A stretch of DNA of 56,073 nt, taken from NCBI GenBank assembly GCA_945869965.1, contig CAMBRC010000015.1, positions 1 to 56,073 on the forward strand, in the 5' to 3' direction. The DNA is from Asaia bogorensis. Its GTDB lineage: Bacteria; Pseudomonadota; Alphaproteobacteria; Acetobacterales; Acetobacteraceae. The position numbers and the translations under genes were made by a program. The notes under the pieces were generated by a model, which had not been told where the DNA came from, did not search any database, and saw only the letters and a list, made by a program, of their open reading frames with translations. Each line of letters begins with the position of its first letter. Position 1 is the stretch's first letter. Positions 46,267 to 53,711 of the stretch are shown in pieces.

Positions 46267-47765
46267 CGCCTGTCATCCCCATGCTCGAGGTCGAGATCGG
46301 CGAACCGGGTGAATTCACCCTCGAAGAACAGGTCGATCTTCCCGGTCGGTCCATGGCGCTGCTTCTCGATCAGCACCTCCGCCCGGTTGTGCACCGCCTC
46401 CATGTCGCGCTGCCACTTCTCCACCGCGCCGTGGAACTTCTCGTCGTTGTCGAACGCCAGCTGCTTCGGCGCCCGCTGTTGCAGGTAATACTCGTCGCGA
46501 TAGATGAACATCACCATGTCCGCGTCCTGCTCGATCGAGCCGGACTCGCGCAGATCCGACAATTGCGGCCGCTTGTCCTCGCGGCTCTCCACCGACCGGC
46601 TGAGCTGCGCCAGCGCCAGCACCGGCACCTCCAGCTCCTTGGCCAGCGCCTTCAGCCCCTGGGAGATTTGGCTGATCTCCTGCACCCGGTTGTCCGGCCG
46701 CGTGCCGGCACTCGGTCGCATCAGCTGGAGATAATCCACCACCACCAGCGCCAGCCCCTTGGTCCGCTTCAGCCGCCGGCAGCGCGTGCGCAGCGCCGAC
46801 ATGGTGATCGCCGGGGTGTCGTCGATCATCAGCGGCAGGCTGCCGATCTCCCGGCTCACCGCGACGAACCGGTCGAAATCCTTCTGCCCGATATCGCCGC
46901 GCCTGATCCGGTCGCCGGAAATCCGCGACTCCTCCGACAGCAAGCGCGTTGCCAGCTGCTCGGAACTCATTTCCAGCGAAAACAGCGCCACCGCCGCCTT
47001 CGGCGCCACATCCGGCCCAAGCGCCCGCGCCGCCATCAGCTGCGCTTTCGCCGCGCTATACGCAATCTTGGTCGCCAGCGCCGACTTCCCCATGCCTGGC
47101 CGCCCGCCCAGGATGATCAAGTCCGACGGATGCATGCCCCCCGTCTTCTTGTCCAAATCGCGCAATCCGGTGGTCAGCCCGGTCACCCCGCCCGGCTGGT
47201 GAAACGCCCGCTCGGCGGTCACCAGCGCATCGGTCAACGCCCGCTCAAAGGTGACAAACCCGCCCTCGGCCACCCCATTTGCGCCCAAGTTGAACAGCGA
47301 CTGCTCCGCCGCCTCCAACTGGTTCTTGCCGTCCAGCTCCGGCTCGGCGCCAAACGCGTTGTTGACCAGCGTCTCGCCAATCTCGATCAGCTCGCGCCGC
47401 ATCCAGGCATCATGCACCGCCCGGCCATACTCGCCGGCATTGATGATCCCCACCATCGCCGACAACAACTGCGCCAGGTACGCCGTGCCGCCGACTTCAT
47501 CCAGCACGGCCGAGTGCTCGAACTCGGCCTTCAGCGTGATCGCGTCCGCCAACTGCCCCTGATCAACCCGGCGCGCAATCGCCTGGAAAATTCGGCCATG
47601 AATCGGATCGGCGAAATGCTCGGGCAACAGGAAATCGCTGACCCGCTCATACGCCTTGTTGTTGGCCAGCAAGGCGCCCAGCAACGCCTGCTCCGCCTGC
47701 AAATTGCTCGGCGGCAGACGCTGGGACAAACCCAGCAACGGGGCAGAAGCGTCAATCGTGTTCAT
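46263..47765 (-). CDS. dnaB: Replicative DNA helicase
   Basis: A 500-residue hexameric fork helicase. PPSNLQAEQALLGALLANN opens the N-terminal domain; the RecA-like motor has GGRPGMGKSALA (Walker A) near residue 205 and ALVVVDYLQLM (Walker B) near 310, followed by ALAQLSRSVESREDKRPQLSDLRESGSIEQDADMV. It sits between the ribosomal block and alr, a common alphaproteobacterial order. Confidence 0.97.
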   Translation of the reverse strand: MNTIDASAPLLGLSQRLPPSNLQAEQALLGALLANNKAYERVSDFLLPEHFADPIHGRIFQAIARRVDQGQLADAITLKAEFEHSAVLDEVGGTAYLAQLLSAMVGIINAGEYGRAVHDAWMRRELIEIGETLVNNAFGAEPELDGKNQLEAAEQSLFNLGANGVAEGGFVTFERALTDALVTAERAFHQPGGVTGLTTGLRDLDKKTGGMHPSDLIILGGRPGMGKSALATKIAYSAAKAQLMAARALGPDVAPKAAVALFSLEMSSEQLATRLLSEESRISGDRIRRGDIGQKDFDRFVAVSREIGSLPLMIDDTPAITMSALRTRCRRLKRTKGLALVVVDYLQLMRPSAGTRPDNRVQEISQISQGLKALAKELEVPVLALAQLSRSVESREDKRPQLSDLRESGSIEQDADMVMFIYRDEYYLQQRAPKQLAFDNDEKFHGAVEKWQRDMEAVHNRAEVLIEKQRHGPTGKIDLFFEGEFTRFADLDLEHGDDRR

Positions 47766-47824
47766 CACCCCACCATAGCGCAGGTTCCACCCCCCGCGCG
47801 CCTGTGGATCACGGGGATAGCGGG

Positions 47825-47983
47825 GAAGGCGAGGGCTCTGCCCCATCGGCGCGAAGGCAAACAAGGCGAGGGCTCTGCCCTCGACCCGCCAGAGGCCGAG
47901 CCCCTGGACCTCAACCCTATAAAAAGTAATGGGGGTCTGGGGCCGTCGGCCCCAGCGGGTCGAGGGCAGAGCCCTCGCCTTCC
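47825..47983. repeat. GC-rich nested inverted repeat (family 2, copy b)
   Basis: Modules: GAGGGCTCTGCCCC and again GAGGGCTCTGCCCTC with GACCCGCC, then GAGCCCCTGGACCTCAACC, a TATAAAAAGTAAT centre, GGTCTGGGGCC-GTC-GGCCCCAG and CGGGTCGAGGGCAGAGCCCTCG with CCTTCC. The left hairpin module is present twice. It lies upstream of dnaB. Confidence 0.8.
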
Positions 47984-47997
47984 TTCCTTTCGTGTGG

Positions 47998-48130
47998 ATC
48001 AATCATTCAAATGGTTGGCATTAGATTTTTGGAATCCTTCAATTTTTTTGTAAAATTAAGATCCCGGGGCTTGGCCCGTCGCGCGAAGACGCGCTCGGGC
48101 GGGTCTGGGCGGAGCCCGGTCCTCATCTGA
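47998..48130. other. AT-rich island and degenerate GC-rich repeat between dnaB and rplI
   Basis: About 65 bases from 47,998 are strikingly AT-rich (for example CAATTTTTTTGTAAAATTAAG) in an otherwise GC-rich genome. Next comes a degenerate hairpin block (CGGGGCTTGGCCCG; CTGGGCGGAGCCCGG). No gene is visible. It may be a remnant of an inserted element or a promoter/UTR region for dnaB. Confidence 0.5.
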
Positions 48131-48218
48131 TTTTCGCGCGTATGAGGCAAGAGCCCTGACCTTCTCTTTCCCCGTCATTTCAACAAGCTTGCCTCACGCG
48201 TCAGCGCCGCTGTGGCCA

Positions 48219-48261
48219 CAAAAAAAGAACCGGGCCGCCGCACAAATCGGCAACCCGGTTC
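48219..48261 (-). terminator. Rho-independent terminator of rpsF-rpsR-rplI
   Basis: On the minus strand the stem GAACCGGG / CCCGGTTC is followed by TTTTTTTG. The loop is 19 bases with a secondary GCCG/CGGC pairing. It is 38 bases after the rplI stop and closes the ribosomal operon before dnaB. Confidence 0.85.
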
Positions 48262-48298
48262 AAAAAGCCATAGGCGCGGCAGGATTTAGCCGTTCGCG

Positions 48299-48865
48299 TC
48301 AGATATCCGGCTGCGGCGCCACGGAGGGGTCGAGCATGTCGTCCGCCTCCTCGTCCGCCTCGTCGCCGTCGCGCGCGATCGCCTCGCCGCGCGCCTGCTT
48401 GGTCGCCTCTTCCAGGCTGCGCGCCACATTGACGGTCACCGAGATCGAGACTTCCGGGTGCAGCACGACGCGCACCGGCGTTAGCCCGAGCATCTTGATC
48501 GGCTGCTCCAGGATCACCTGGCTGCGGCTGATCGACAGCCCGGCCTCGGTGGCACCATCGGCGATATCGCGCGACGACACCGAGCCATACAGGCTGCCCG
48601 ACTCGCCGGCCTGGCGGATGATCACCACCGACAGGCCGCCCACGCGCTCGGCGACCCGCTCGGCCTCCTCGCGGCGCTTGATGTTCATCGCTTCCAGGTG
48701 GACGCGCTGGGTCTCGAACTTCGCCAGATTGTCCTTGTTGGCGCGGATCGCCTTCTTCTGCGGCAACAGGAAGTTGCGGGCATAGCCCGGCTTCACGTGC
48801 ACGCGCTCGCCCATCTGGCCGAGCTTCTCGACGCGTTGCAGCAGGATCAGTTCAACAGTGGCCAT
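48299..48865 (-). CDS. rplI: Ribosomal protein bL9
   Basis: A 188-residue L9. [37 protein letters not shown] is the classical N-terminal domain; the C-terminal domain includes [14 protein letters not shown]. The acidic tail ([16 protein letters not shown]) extends beyond the usual 150 residues, as in many alphaproteobacteria. It ends the rpsF-rpsR-rplI operon. Confidence 0.97.
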   Translation of the reverse strand: MATVELILLQRVEKLGQMGERVHVKPGYARNFLLPQKKAIRANKDNLAKFETQRVHLEAMNIKRREEAERVAERVGGLSVVIIRQAGESGSLYGSVSSRDIADGATEAGLSISRSQVILEQPIKMLGLTPVRVVLHPEVSISVTVNVARSLEEATKQARGEAIARDGDEADEEADDMLDPSVAPQPDI

Positions 48866-48877
48866 GATGCGCTCTCC

Positions 48878-49147
48878 TCAGGCCACGATGTACGGCAGCA
48901 GCGCCAGGAAGCGGGCGCGCTTGATCGCCTGCGCCAGCTCGCGCTGCTTCTTGCCCGACACCGCGGTGATGCGGCTGGGCACGATCTTGCCGCGCTCGGA
49001 CAGGAAGCGGCTCAACAGGCGCACGTCCTTGTAGTCGATCTTCGGCGCGTTCGGGCCGGAGAACGGGCAGGACTTGCGGCGGCGGTAGAACGGCCGGCGG
49101 GCGCCAACGGCGGCGCGGCGGGCGGCGGGATTTACATCGTCGGACAT
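48878..49147 (-). CDS. rpsR: Ribosomal protein bS18
   Basis: An 89-residue S18. [15 protein letters not shown] near residue 18 is the family opening, and [38 protein letters not shown] (here LSERGK) the core. It binds S6 in the small subunit. The gaps to rpsF (6) and rplI (12) are short. Confidence 0.97.
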   Translation of the reverse strand: MSDDVNPAARRAAVGARRPFYRRRKSCPFSGPNAPKIDYKDVRLLSRFLSERGKIVPSRITAVSGKKQRELAQAIKRARFLALLPYIVA

Positions 49148-49153
49148 GCTCGA

Positions 49154-49666
49154 TTACTCCTCAACCGGGGGACGGTAGCCGCCGCCATCGCGGTCGCCGA
49201 AGCCACCGCCAAAGCCCGGGCCTTCATCACGCGCGCGGAACTCCTCGCGGTCGTCAAAGCCGCGCTTGCGGCCGCTTTCAAAACGCCCGGCCGGCTTCGG
49301 CCCGCGGAAACCGCGCTCGCGCTCGTCGGACTTGCGCGACAGGATGGCGCTCGGGGCCTCGTCGATGGCCTCCAGGCGAATGGTCATGAAGCGCAGCACG
49401 TCTTCGTTCAACCCGAGCTGGCGCTCCATCTCGGTGATCGCCGCCGGCTTGGAATCGATGCCCAGCAGCATGTAGTGGCCCTTCCGGTTCTTCTTGATCC
49501 GGTAGGCCAGGCCGCGCAGGCCCCAATACTCCTGCTTCTTCACCGAAGTGCCGTTCGGCACGCCGTTATCGGTGTCGAGCTGGTTGGAAACAGCCTCGGC
49601 AATTGCCTCGACCTGCTGTTGCGTGACGTCATTGCGTGCCATGAACACGCATTCATATAGCGGCAT
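49154..49666 (-). CDS. rpsF: Ribosomal protein bS6 with RG-rich tail
   Basis: A 170-residue S6. MPLYECVFMARNDVTQQQVEAIAEAV starts the ferredoxin-like domain, and EYWGLRGLAYRIKKNRKGHYMLLGIDSKPAAITEMERQLGLNEDVLRFMTIRLE completes it by about residue 110. The last 60 residues are a charged Arg/Gly tail (RGFRGPKPAGRFESGRKRG; GGGFGDRDGGG), longer than in Escherichia coli and reminiscent of RNA-binding RGG tails. Confidence 0.97.
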   Translation of the reverse strand: MPLYECVFMARNDVTQQQVEAIAEAVSNQLDTDNGVPNGTSVKKQEYWGLRGLAYRIKKNRKGHYMLLGIDSKPAAITEMERQLGLNEDVLRFMTIRLEAIDEAPSAILSRKSDERERGFRGPKPAGRFESGRKRGFDDREEFRARDEGPGFGGGFGDRDGGGYRPPVEE

Positions 49667-49816
49667 ATAACCCCCTCTGGCTTGTCTCCGCCCCGGTCCT
49701 GATCGGGACCCGCGCCAGGATGGCGCGTGGGCATAGCCGAGGAAGGCCGACTCCCCCGGCAGGGAAGCGGCGGCTTATACACCGATCGGGCCGGGATGCA
49801 ATCTCGGGAAGCAAGA

Positions 49817-49855
49817 CTTCTTCTTGTGAACAAAAAGAAGCAAAAAACTTCATCC
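49817..49855. repeat. Family 1 half repeat (copy 9, single arm)
   Basis: Only one half is present: CTTCTTCTTGT-GA-ACAAAAAGAAG, with one base changed in the stem, and CAAAAAACTTCATCC. No mirrored arm follows before the next gene. It lies between the divergent rpsF and lipoprotein genes. Confidence 0.85.
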
Positions 49856-49940
49856 ATGCCGCGACCGCCACGACGACACTCCCTTGCCGGGGCGTATCGG
49901 AAATGCTGAGGTACGCTCCCTCGCTAGAAGGGCAATGACA

Positions 49941-50495
49941 ATGCTGCTGCGACTGGCCAGCCTCCTTGCCCTTCTACTGCTTCCTGGCTGCGCCACCATC
50001 ACCCAGGGCGGCGCCCAGAATGTGACCGTCACCACCAATCCGCCTGGTGCTTCGTGCCGCCTGGAACGCGGCGATACCGCCATTGGCATCATCGCGCCGA
50101 CGCCTGGGACATTGCGCGTGGACAAGGGCCGGAACGACCTCATGGTCATCTGCACCCGCGACGGCCACGACGTCACCACGGTTCGCCACCCCGCCGAATT
50201 CGGCGGTGCGACCTTTGGCAATATCATTATCGGTGGCCTGATCGGGGTGGCGGTGGATGCCGCCTCTGGCGCAAATTTTTCCTATTATCCCGAGCTGGTG
50301 ATCAACTTGCAGGCCACCGGAGGACCGCCGGTGGTCCAACCGGCACGGCCGATCCCGGTGCACATTGCGCCATCGCCCGACTCCCTGGCGGGAAACCCCG
50401 GCGCCACCGGGGGAGGCATCCCTGGTTTTGCCGCAACCCCGCCACCACCAACCCCGCCACCACCAAGCCAGCCTCTCCCCGCGCCCAAGCCCTGA
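49941..50495 (+). CDS. Lipoprotein with PEGA-like domain
   Basis: A 184-residue lipoprotein. LASLLALLLLPGCATITQG has a lipobox (LPGC) at about residue 17. NVTVTTNPPGASCRLERGDTAIGIIAPTPGTLRVDKGRNDLMVIC is a PEGA-like beta domain. A glycine-rich hydrophobic segment (GGATFGNIIIGGLIGVAVDAASGA) follows, and a Pro-rich tail. ATG 49,941 has AGAAGGG eight bases upstream; an ATG at 49,935 is less well placed. Probably outer-membrane located; role unknown. Confidence 0.8.
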   Translation: MLLRLASLLALLLLPGCATITQGGAQNVTVTTNPPGASCRLERGDTAIGIIAPTPGTLRVDKGRNDLMVICTRDGHDVTTVRHPAEFGGATFGNIIIGGLIGVAVDAASGANFSYYPELVINLQATGGPPVVQPARPIPVHIAPSPDSLAGNPGATGGGIPGFAATPPPPTPPPPSQPLPAPKP

Positions 50496-50502
50496 GGCCC
50501 GC

Positions 50503-51276
50503 TCACGCCGCCATCAACGTCCCCACCTCCACCGCCTCGCCCGGAATGGCGCTCAGCACCGCCCCCTCCGGCACCGCCTCCCATCCCCCCCGATCCGCAT
50601 CGATCGGCTCGGACACAATGGTCAGCGCCGCCCCATCCGTCCGCCAGTACAGCGTCGCCGGCCGATCGTCCGACGCCCAGCGAAACGCCCACACCCGCGC
50701 CCCATCGGTCAGCGCCGCGGTAAACCGCAACGGCTCCACCACCCCGGCCGCCACCATCATCGCCCGGATACGCTCCAGCGTCCGCCGCACAGCGCCAATC
50801 GGATCGGCCTTCAACCCATCCGCCATCGCCGCCAACAGGATCGCCTCGGAATCCGTCGTGCCCTCGCGATGGGCATACAGCGCATCGGGGATCAGCTCCT
50901 CCACCCGCCGCCGCACCGCGTGCCAGCCGCCTATTTGACCGTTATGCATGAACATGAACGGCCCGGCGGCAAACGGATGGCAATTCGCCCGCGTCGTCGC
51001 CGTCCCGGTCGAGGCCCGCACATGGGCAAAGAACAGCCGCGACCGCACCTGCGCGCACAACGACCGCAAATTCTCGTCCGACCACGCCGGCCGCACCTCG
51101 CGGTACAGCCCCGGCTCCACCCGCTCGCCGTATCACCCCACGCCAAACCCGTCGCCATTGGTCGTCGTCCGCGCCTCCAGCGCATTCAGCGACTGGTCGA
51201 TCAGCGAATGCGTCGGCGCCGATACCAGCTTTTCCAGCAGGATGGCATCACCGCGATAGGCCAGGAACCGGCACAT
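50503..51276 (-). pseudogene. Class II glutamine amidotransferase interrupted by an in-frame TGA
   Basis: The frame reads MCRFLAYRGDAILLEKLVSAP from ATG 51,276, with the nucleophile Cys2, through LEARTTTNGDGFGVG, then TGA at 51,135-51,133, then on in the same frame as YGERVEPGLYREVRPAWSDENLRSLC to the end (258 codons in all). Relatives have Trp (GVGWYGER) at that place, so TGG has become TGA. Downstream the substrate-binding HNGQIGGW and later motifs are intact, without further damage. Either a recent nonsense mutation, a sequencing error, or readthrough. Confidence 0.8.
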
Positions 51277-51407
51277 CAGCGCCTCCCAAAACGTCCATTT
51301 CGACCAAACTAGCACGCGGATATTGCCGGAATGTGCAGGAATCCCGGCATTGACATGCATCCGTCACTATGGCGATACGGCCGCAATCTAAGGATTGGGA
51401 ACCGTCC

Positions 51408-52367
51408 ATGGCTGTGCACGCCTTCATCTTCCCCGGCCAGGGCAGCCAGGCCCCCGGCATGGGCCGAGACCTCGCCGCCGCCTTCGCCGCCGCCCGCGAA
51501 GTCTTCCAGGAAGTCGACGACACGCTGGGCCAGAAGCTCTCGGCGATCATGTTCGAGGGTCCCGCCGAAACCCTCACCTTGACCGAAAACGCCCAGCCCG
51601 CCCTGATGGCCCACTCGCTGGCCGTCCTGCGCGTGCTGGAATCCGAGGGCCGCTTCAAGCTCGCCGACCGCGCCGTGGTCGTCGCCGGCCACTCGCTCGG
51701 CGAATACTCCGCCCTGGCCGCCGCCGGCGCCTTCGGCATCGCCCAGGCCGCCCGCCTGCTCAAGCTGCGCGGCCAGGCCATGCAAAAGGCCGTCCCCCCC
51801 GGCGCCGGCAGCATGGCAGCCTTGCTCGGCGCTGAAATGCCGCTTGCCTTGGAAATCTGTGCCGAAGCCGCCCCGGCCCCGGGGGGGGGCACCGAAGTCA
51901 TCGAACCCGGCAACGACAATGGCGGCGGCCAGGTCGTCATCTCCGGCGCCACCGCCGCCGTCGACCGCGCTATCATCATCGCGGGGGCCAAGGGCGTCCG
52001 CCGCGCCATGAAACTGCCGGTCTCCGCCCCCTTCCACTGCGCCATGATGGCCCCCGCCGCCGCCGCCATGGCCGAGGCCCTGCGCGAATCCCCGCCGCTG
52101 TCCCCCGCGGTCGCCGTCGTCGCCAACGTCTCCGCCGCGCGCGCCACCGACCCTGCCGAAATCATCGACCTCCTCGTCAAGCAGGTCACCGCCACCGTCC
52201 GCTGGCGCGAATGCATGCTCGCCATGGCCGCCCTCGGTGTGGACAGCTTCGTCGAACTCGGCTCGGGCAAAGTGCTCTCCGGCCTGGTCAAGCGCGTCAC
52301 GCCGGACGCCACTGGCATCAACGCTGGCACCCCCGCCGAGATCGAGGCCCTGCTCAAACTGCTATAG
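51408..52367 (+). CDS. fabD: Malonyl-CoA--ACP transacylase
   Basis: A 319-residue enzyme that loads malonyl on ACP for fatty acid synthesis. AFIFPGQGSQAPGMG opens it; the nucleophile elbow GHSLGEYSAL is near residue 90, the catalytic His in SAPFHCAMM near 205, and VVISGATAAVDRA near 180. A run of nine G lies around 51,881 (PGGGTEV). First gene of the fabD-fabG-acpP-fabF block. Confidence 0.97.
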   Translation: MAVHAFIFPGQGSQAPGMGRDLAAAFAAAREVFQEVDDTLGQKLSAIMFEGPAETLTLTENAQPALMAHSLAVLRVLESEGRFKLADRAVVVAGHSLGEYSALAAAGAFGIAQAARLLKLRGQAMQKAVPPGAGSMAALLGAEMPLALEICAEAAPAPGGGTEVIEPGNDNGGGQVVISGATAAVDRAIIIAGAKGVRRAMKLPVSAPFHCAMMAPAAAAMAEALRESPPLSPAVAVVANVSAARATDPAEIIDLLVKQVTATVRWRECMLAMAALGVDSFVELGSGKVLSGLVKRVTPDATGINAGTPAEIEALLKLL

Positions 52368-52377
52368 GAAGAAAGCA

Positions 52378-52467
52378 GTTCTTTTTTGAAAAAAAGAACC
52401 AAAAAACTTTTACCCGCTTGCTAAATGGATAAAAGTCTTTTTGCTTCTTTTTCTTCAGAAAAAGAAG
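52378..52467. repeat. AT-rich nested inverted repeat (family 1, copy 10)
   Basis: GTTCTTTTTT-G-AAAAAAAGAAC with CAAAAAACTTTTACCC faces GGATAAAAGTCTTTTTG and CTTCTTTTTC-TTCA-GAAAAAGAAG. GGAAGA and TCTTCC extend it. It lies between fabD and fabG, inside a co-oriented essential cluster, so any terminator activity would matter. Confidence 0.9.
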
Positions 52468-52489
52468 AATCTTCCTTGGGAGCTCAACA

Positions 52490-53224
52490 ATGTTCAACCT
52501 GACCGGCAAAACCGCTCTGGTCACTGGCGCCTCCGGCGGCATCGGCGCCGCCATCGCCAGGGCACTCCATGCCCAGGGCGCCATCGTCGCCCTTTCCGGC
52601 ACCCGCCGCGAGGCGCTCGACGCCTTGGCCAGCGAACTCGGTGAACGCGCCCACGCCTGCCCGGCGGACCTGCGCGACCCCGCCGCCCCGGACGCCCTGA
52701 TCGCCGAGGTGGAAAAAATCGCCCCGCTCGACATCCTGGTGAACAACGCCGGCTTCACCCGCGACATGCTGGCCATCCGCATGAAGGACGAGGACTGGCA
52801 GGCGGTGATCGACGTCGACCTCACCGCCCCGTTCCGCCTGTCCCGCGCCGCCCTGCGCGGCATGCTGCGCCGCCGGTCCGGCCGCATCGTCTCGATCTCG
52901 TCCATCGTCGGCGCCACCGGCAACCCCGGCCAGGCCAACTACGCCGCCGCCAAGGCCGGCATGGTCGGCATGACCAAGGCGCTGGCCCAGGAAGTCGCCA
53001 GCCGCGGCATCACCATCAACGTCGTCGCCCCCGGCTTCATCGCCACCCCGATGACCGACGCCCTTACCGACGCCCAGAAGGCCAAGCTGACCGAATCCAT
53101 CCCGCTCGGCCGCATGGGTGCCCCCGCCGACATCGCCTCCGCCGTGGTCTACCTGGCCAGCGACGAGGCCGGCTGGGTCACCGGCGCCACCCTGCACGTC
53201 AATGGCGGCATGGCGATGCTCTGA
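52490..53224 (+). CDS. fabG: 3-oxoacyl-ACP reductase
   Basis: A 244-residue NADPH-dependent short-chain reductase. TGASGGIGAAIARAL is the nucleotide site, NNAGFTRD near residue 86, and the Ser-Tyr-Lys triad lies in SISSIVGATGNPGQANYAAAKAG. VAPGFIATPMTDAL and HVNGGMAML complete it. Close after the family 1 repeat. Confidence 0.97.
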   Translation: MFNLTGKTALVTGASGGIGAAIARALHAQGAIVALSGTRREALDALASELGERAHACPADLRDPAAPDALIAEVEKIAPLDILVNNAGFTRDMLAIRMKDEDWQAVIDVDLTAPFRLSRAALRGMLRRRSGRIVSISSIVGATGNPGQANYAAAKAGMVGMTKALAQEVASRGITINVVAPGFIATPMTDALTDAQKAKLTESIPLGRMGAPADIASAVVYLASDEAGWVTGATLHVNGGMAML

Positions 53225-53290
53225 GGGCGTGTTGGCGAAGTCGCCACGGGGCGTGTTGGCGAAGTCGCCATGGGGCGTGTTGGCGACGCC
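53225..53290. repeat. Tandem dyad repeat between fabG and acpP
   Basis: A 24-base unit beginning GGGCGTGTTGGCGAAGTCGC occurs twice and is truncated in a third copy. The core TGGCGA-AG-TCGCCA is a perfect dyad. It begins one base after the fabG stop and lies 146 bases before the acpP start, the only long gap in the block. Confidence 0.85.
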
Positions 53291-53435
53291 GAAGAAACCA
53301 TGCTAAGCGCCGCTGATCCTTGTTCGGGGTTCATGCGCAGCACCCTCGGGCGATGTAACGCCCGCGGCAGACGGAACATCCATCACAGGCAACCGGCCGG
53401 CATGCGTGCCCGGCCACAACGGAGTGAATGCGGCG

Positions 53436-53675
53436 ATGAGCGATATCGCGGAACGGGTTAAGAAGATCGTGATCGAACACCTCGGTGTCGAAGAGGCCAA
53501 GGTCACACCGGAAGCGTCGTTCATCGACGACCTCGGCGCCGACAGCCTAGACACCGTCGAACTGGTGATGGCCTTCGAGGAAGCTTTCAGCGTCGAGATC
53601 CCCGAGGACGCCGCCGAGAAGATCGGCACCGTCAAGGACGCCATCGACTACATCGAGAAGCAGAAGGCCGCCTGA
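53436..53675 (+). CDS. acpP: Acyl carrier protein
   Basis: A 79-residue [25 protein letters not shown] carries the phosphopantetheine Ser at position 37. The acidic four-helix pattern is typical. It lies 36 bases before fabF. AcpP is the carrier used by FabD, FabG and FabF around it. Confidence 0.97.
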   Translation: MSDIAERVKKIVIEHLGVEEAKVTPEASFIDDLGADSLDTVELVMAFEEAFSVEIPEDAAEKIGTVKDAIDYIEKQKAA

Positions 53676-53711
53676 CCGCGGCGACCTCTTGATCGACGAA
53701 GGATGACAGCG

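Noticed and set aside
45714-48053. A 779-codon frame on the plus strand opposite alr and dnaB
   Set aside because: A shadow of certain genes, with no recognisable domain.
51133-51135. TGA in the amidotransferase as a selenocysteine codon
   Set aside because: The conserved residue is Trp, not Cys, and I see no selenocysteine insertion structure directly after it.
13887-52467. Family 1 repeats as a CRISPR array
   Set aside because: The copies are kilobases apart, with ordinary genes between them, and no cas gene is present.
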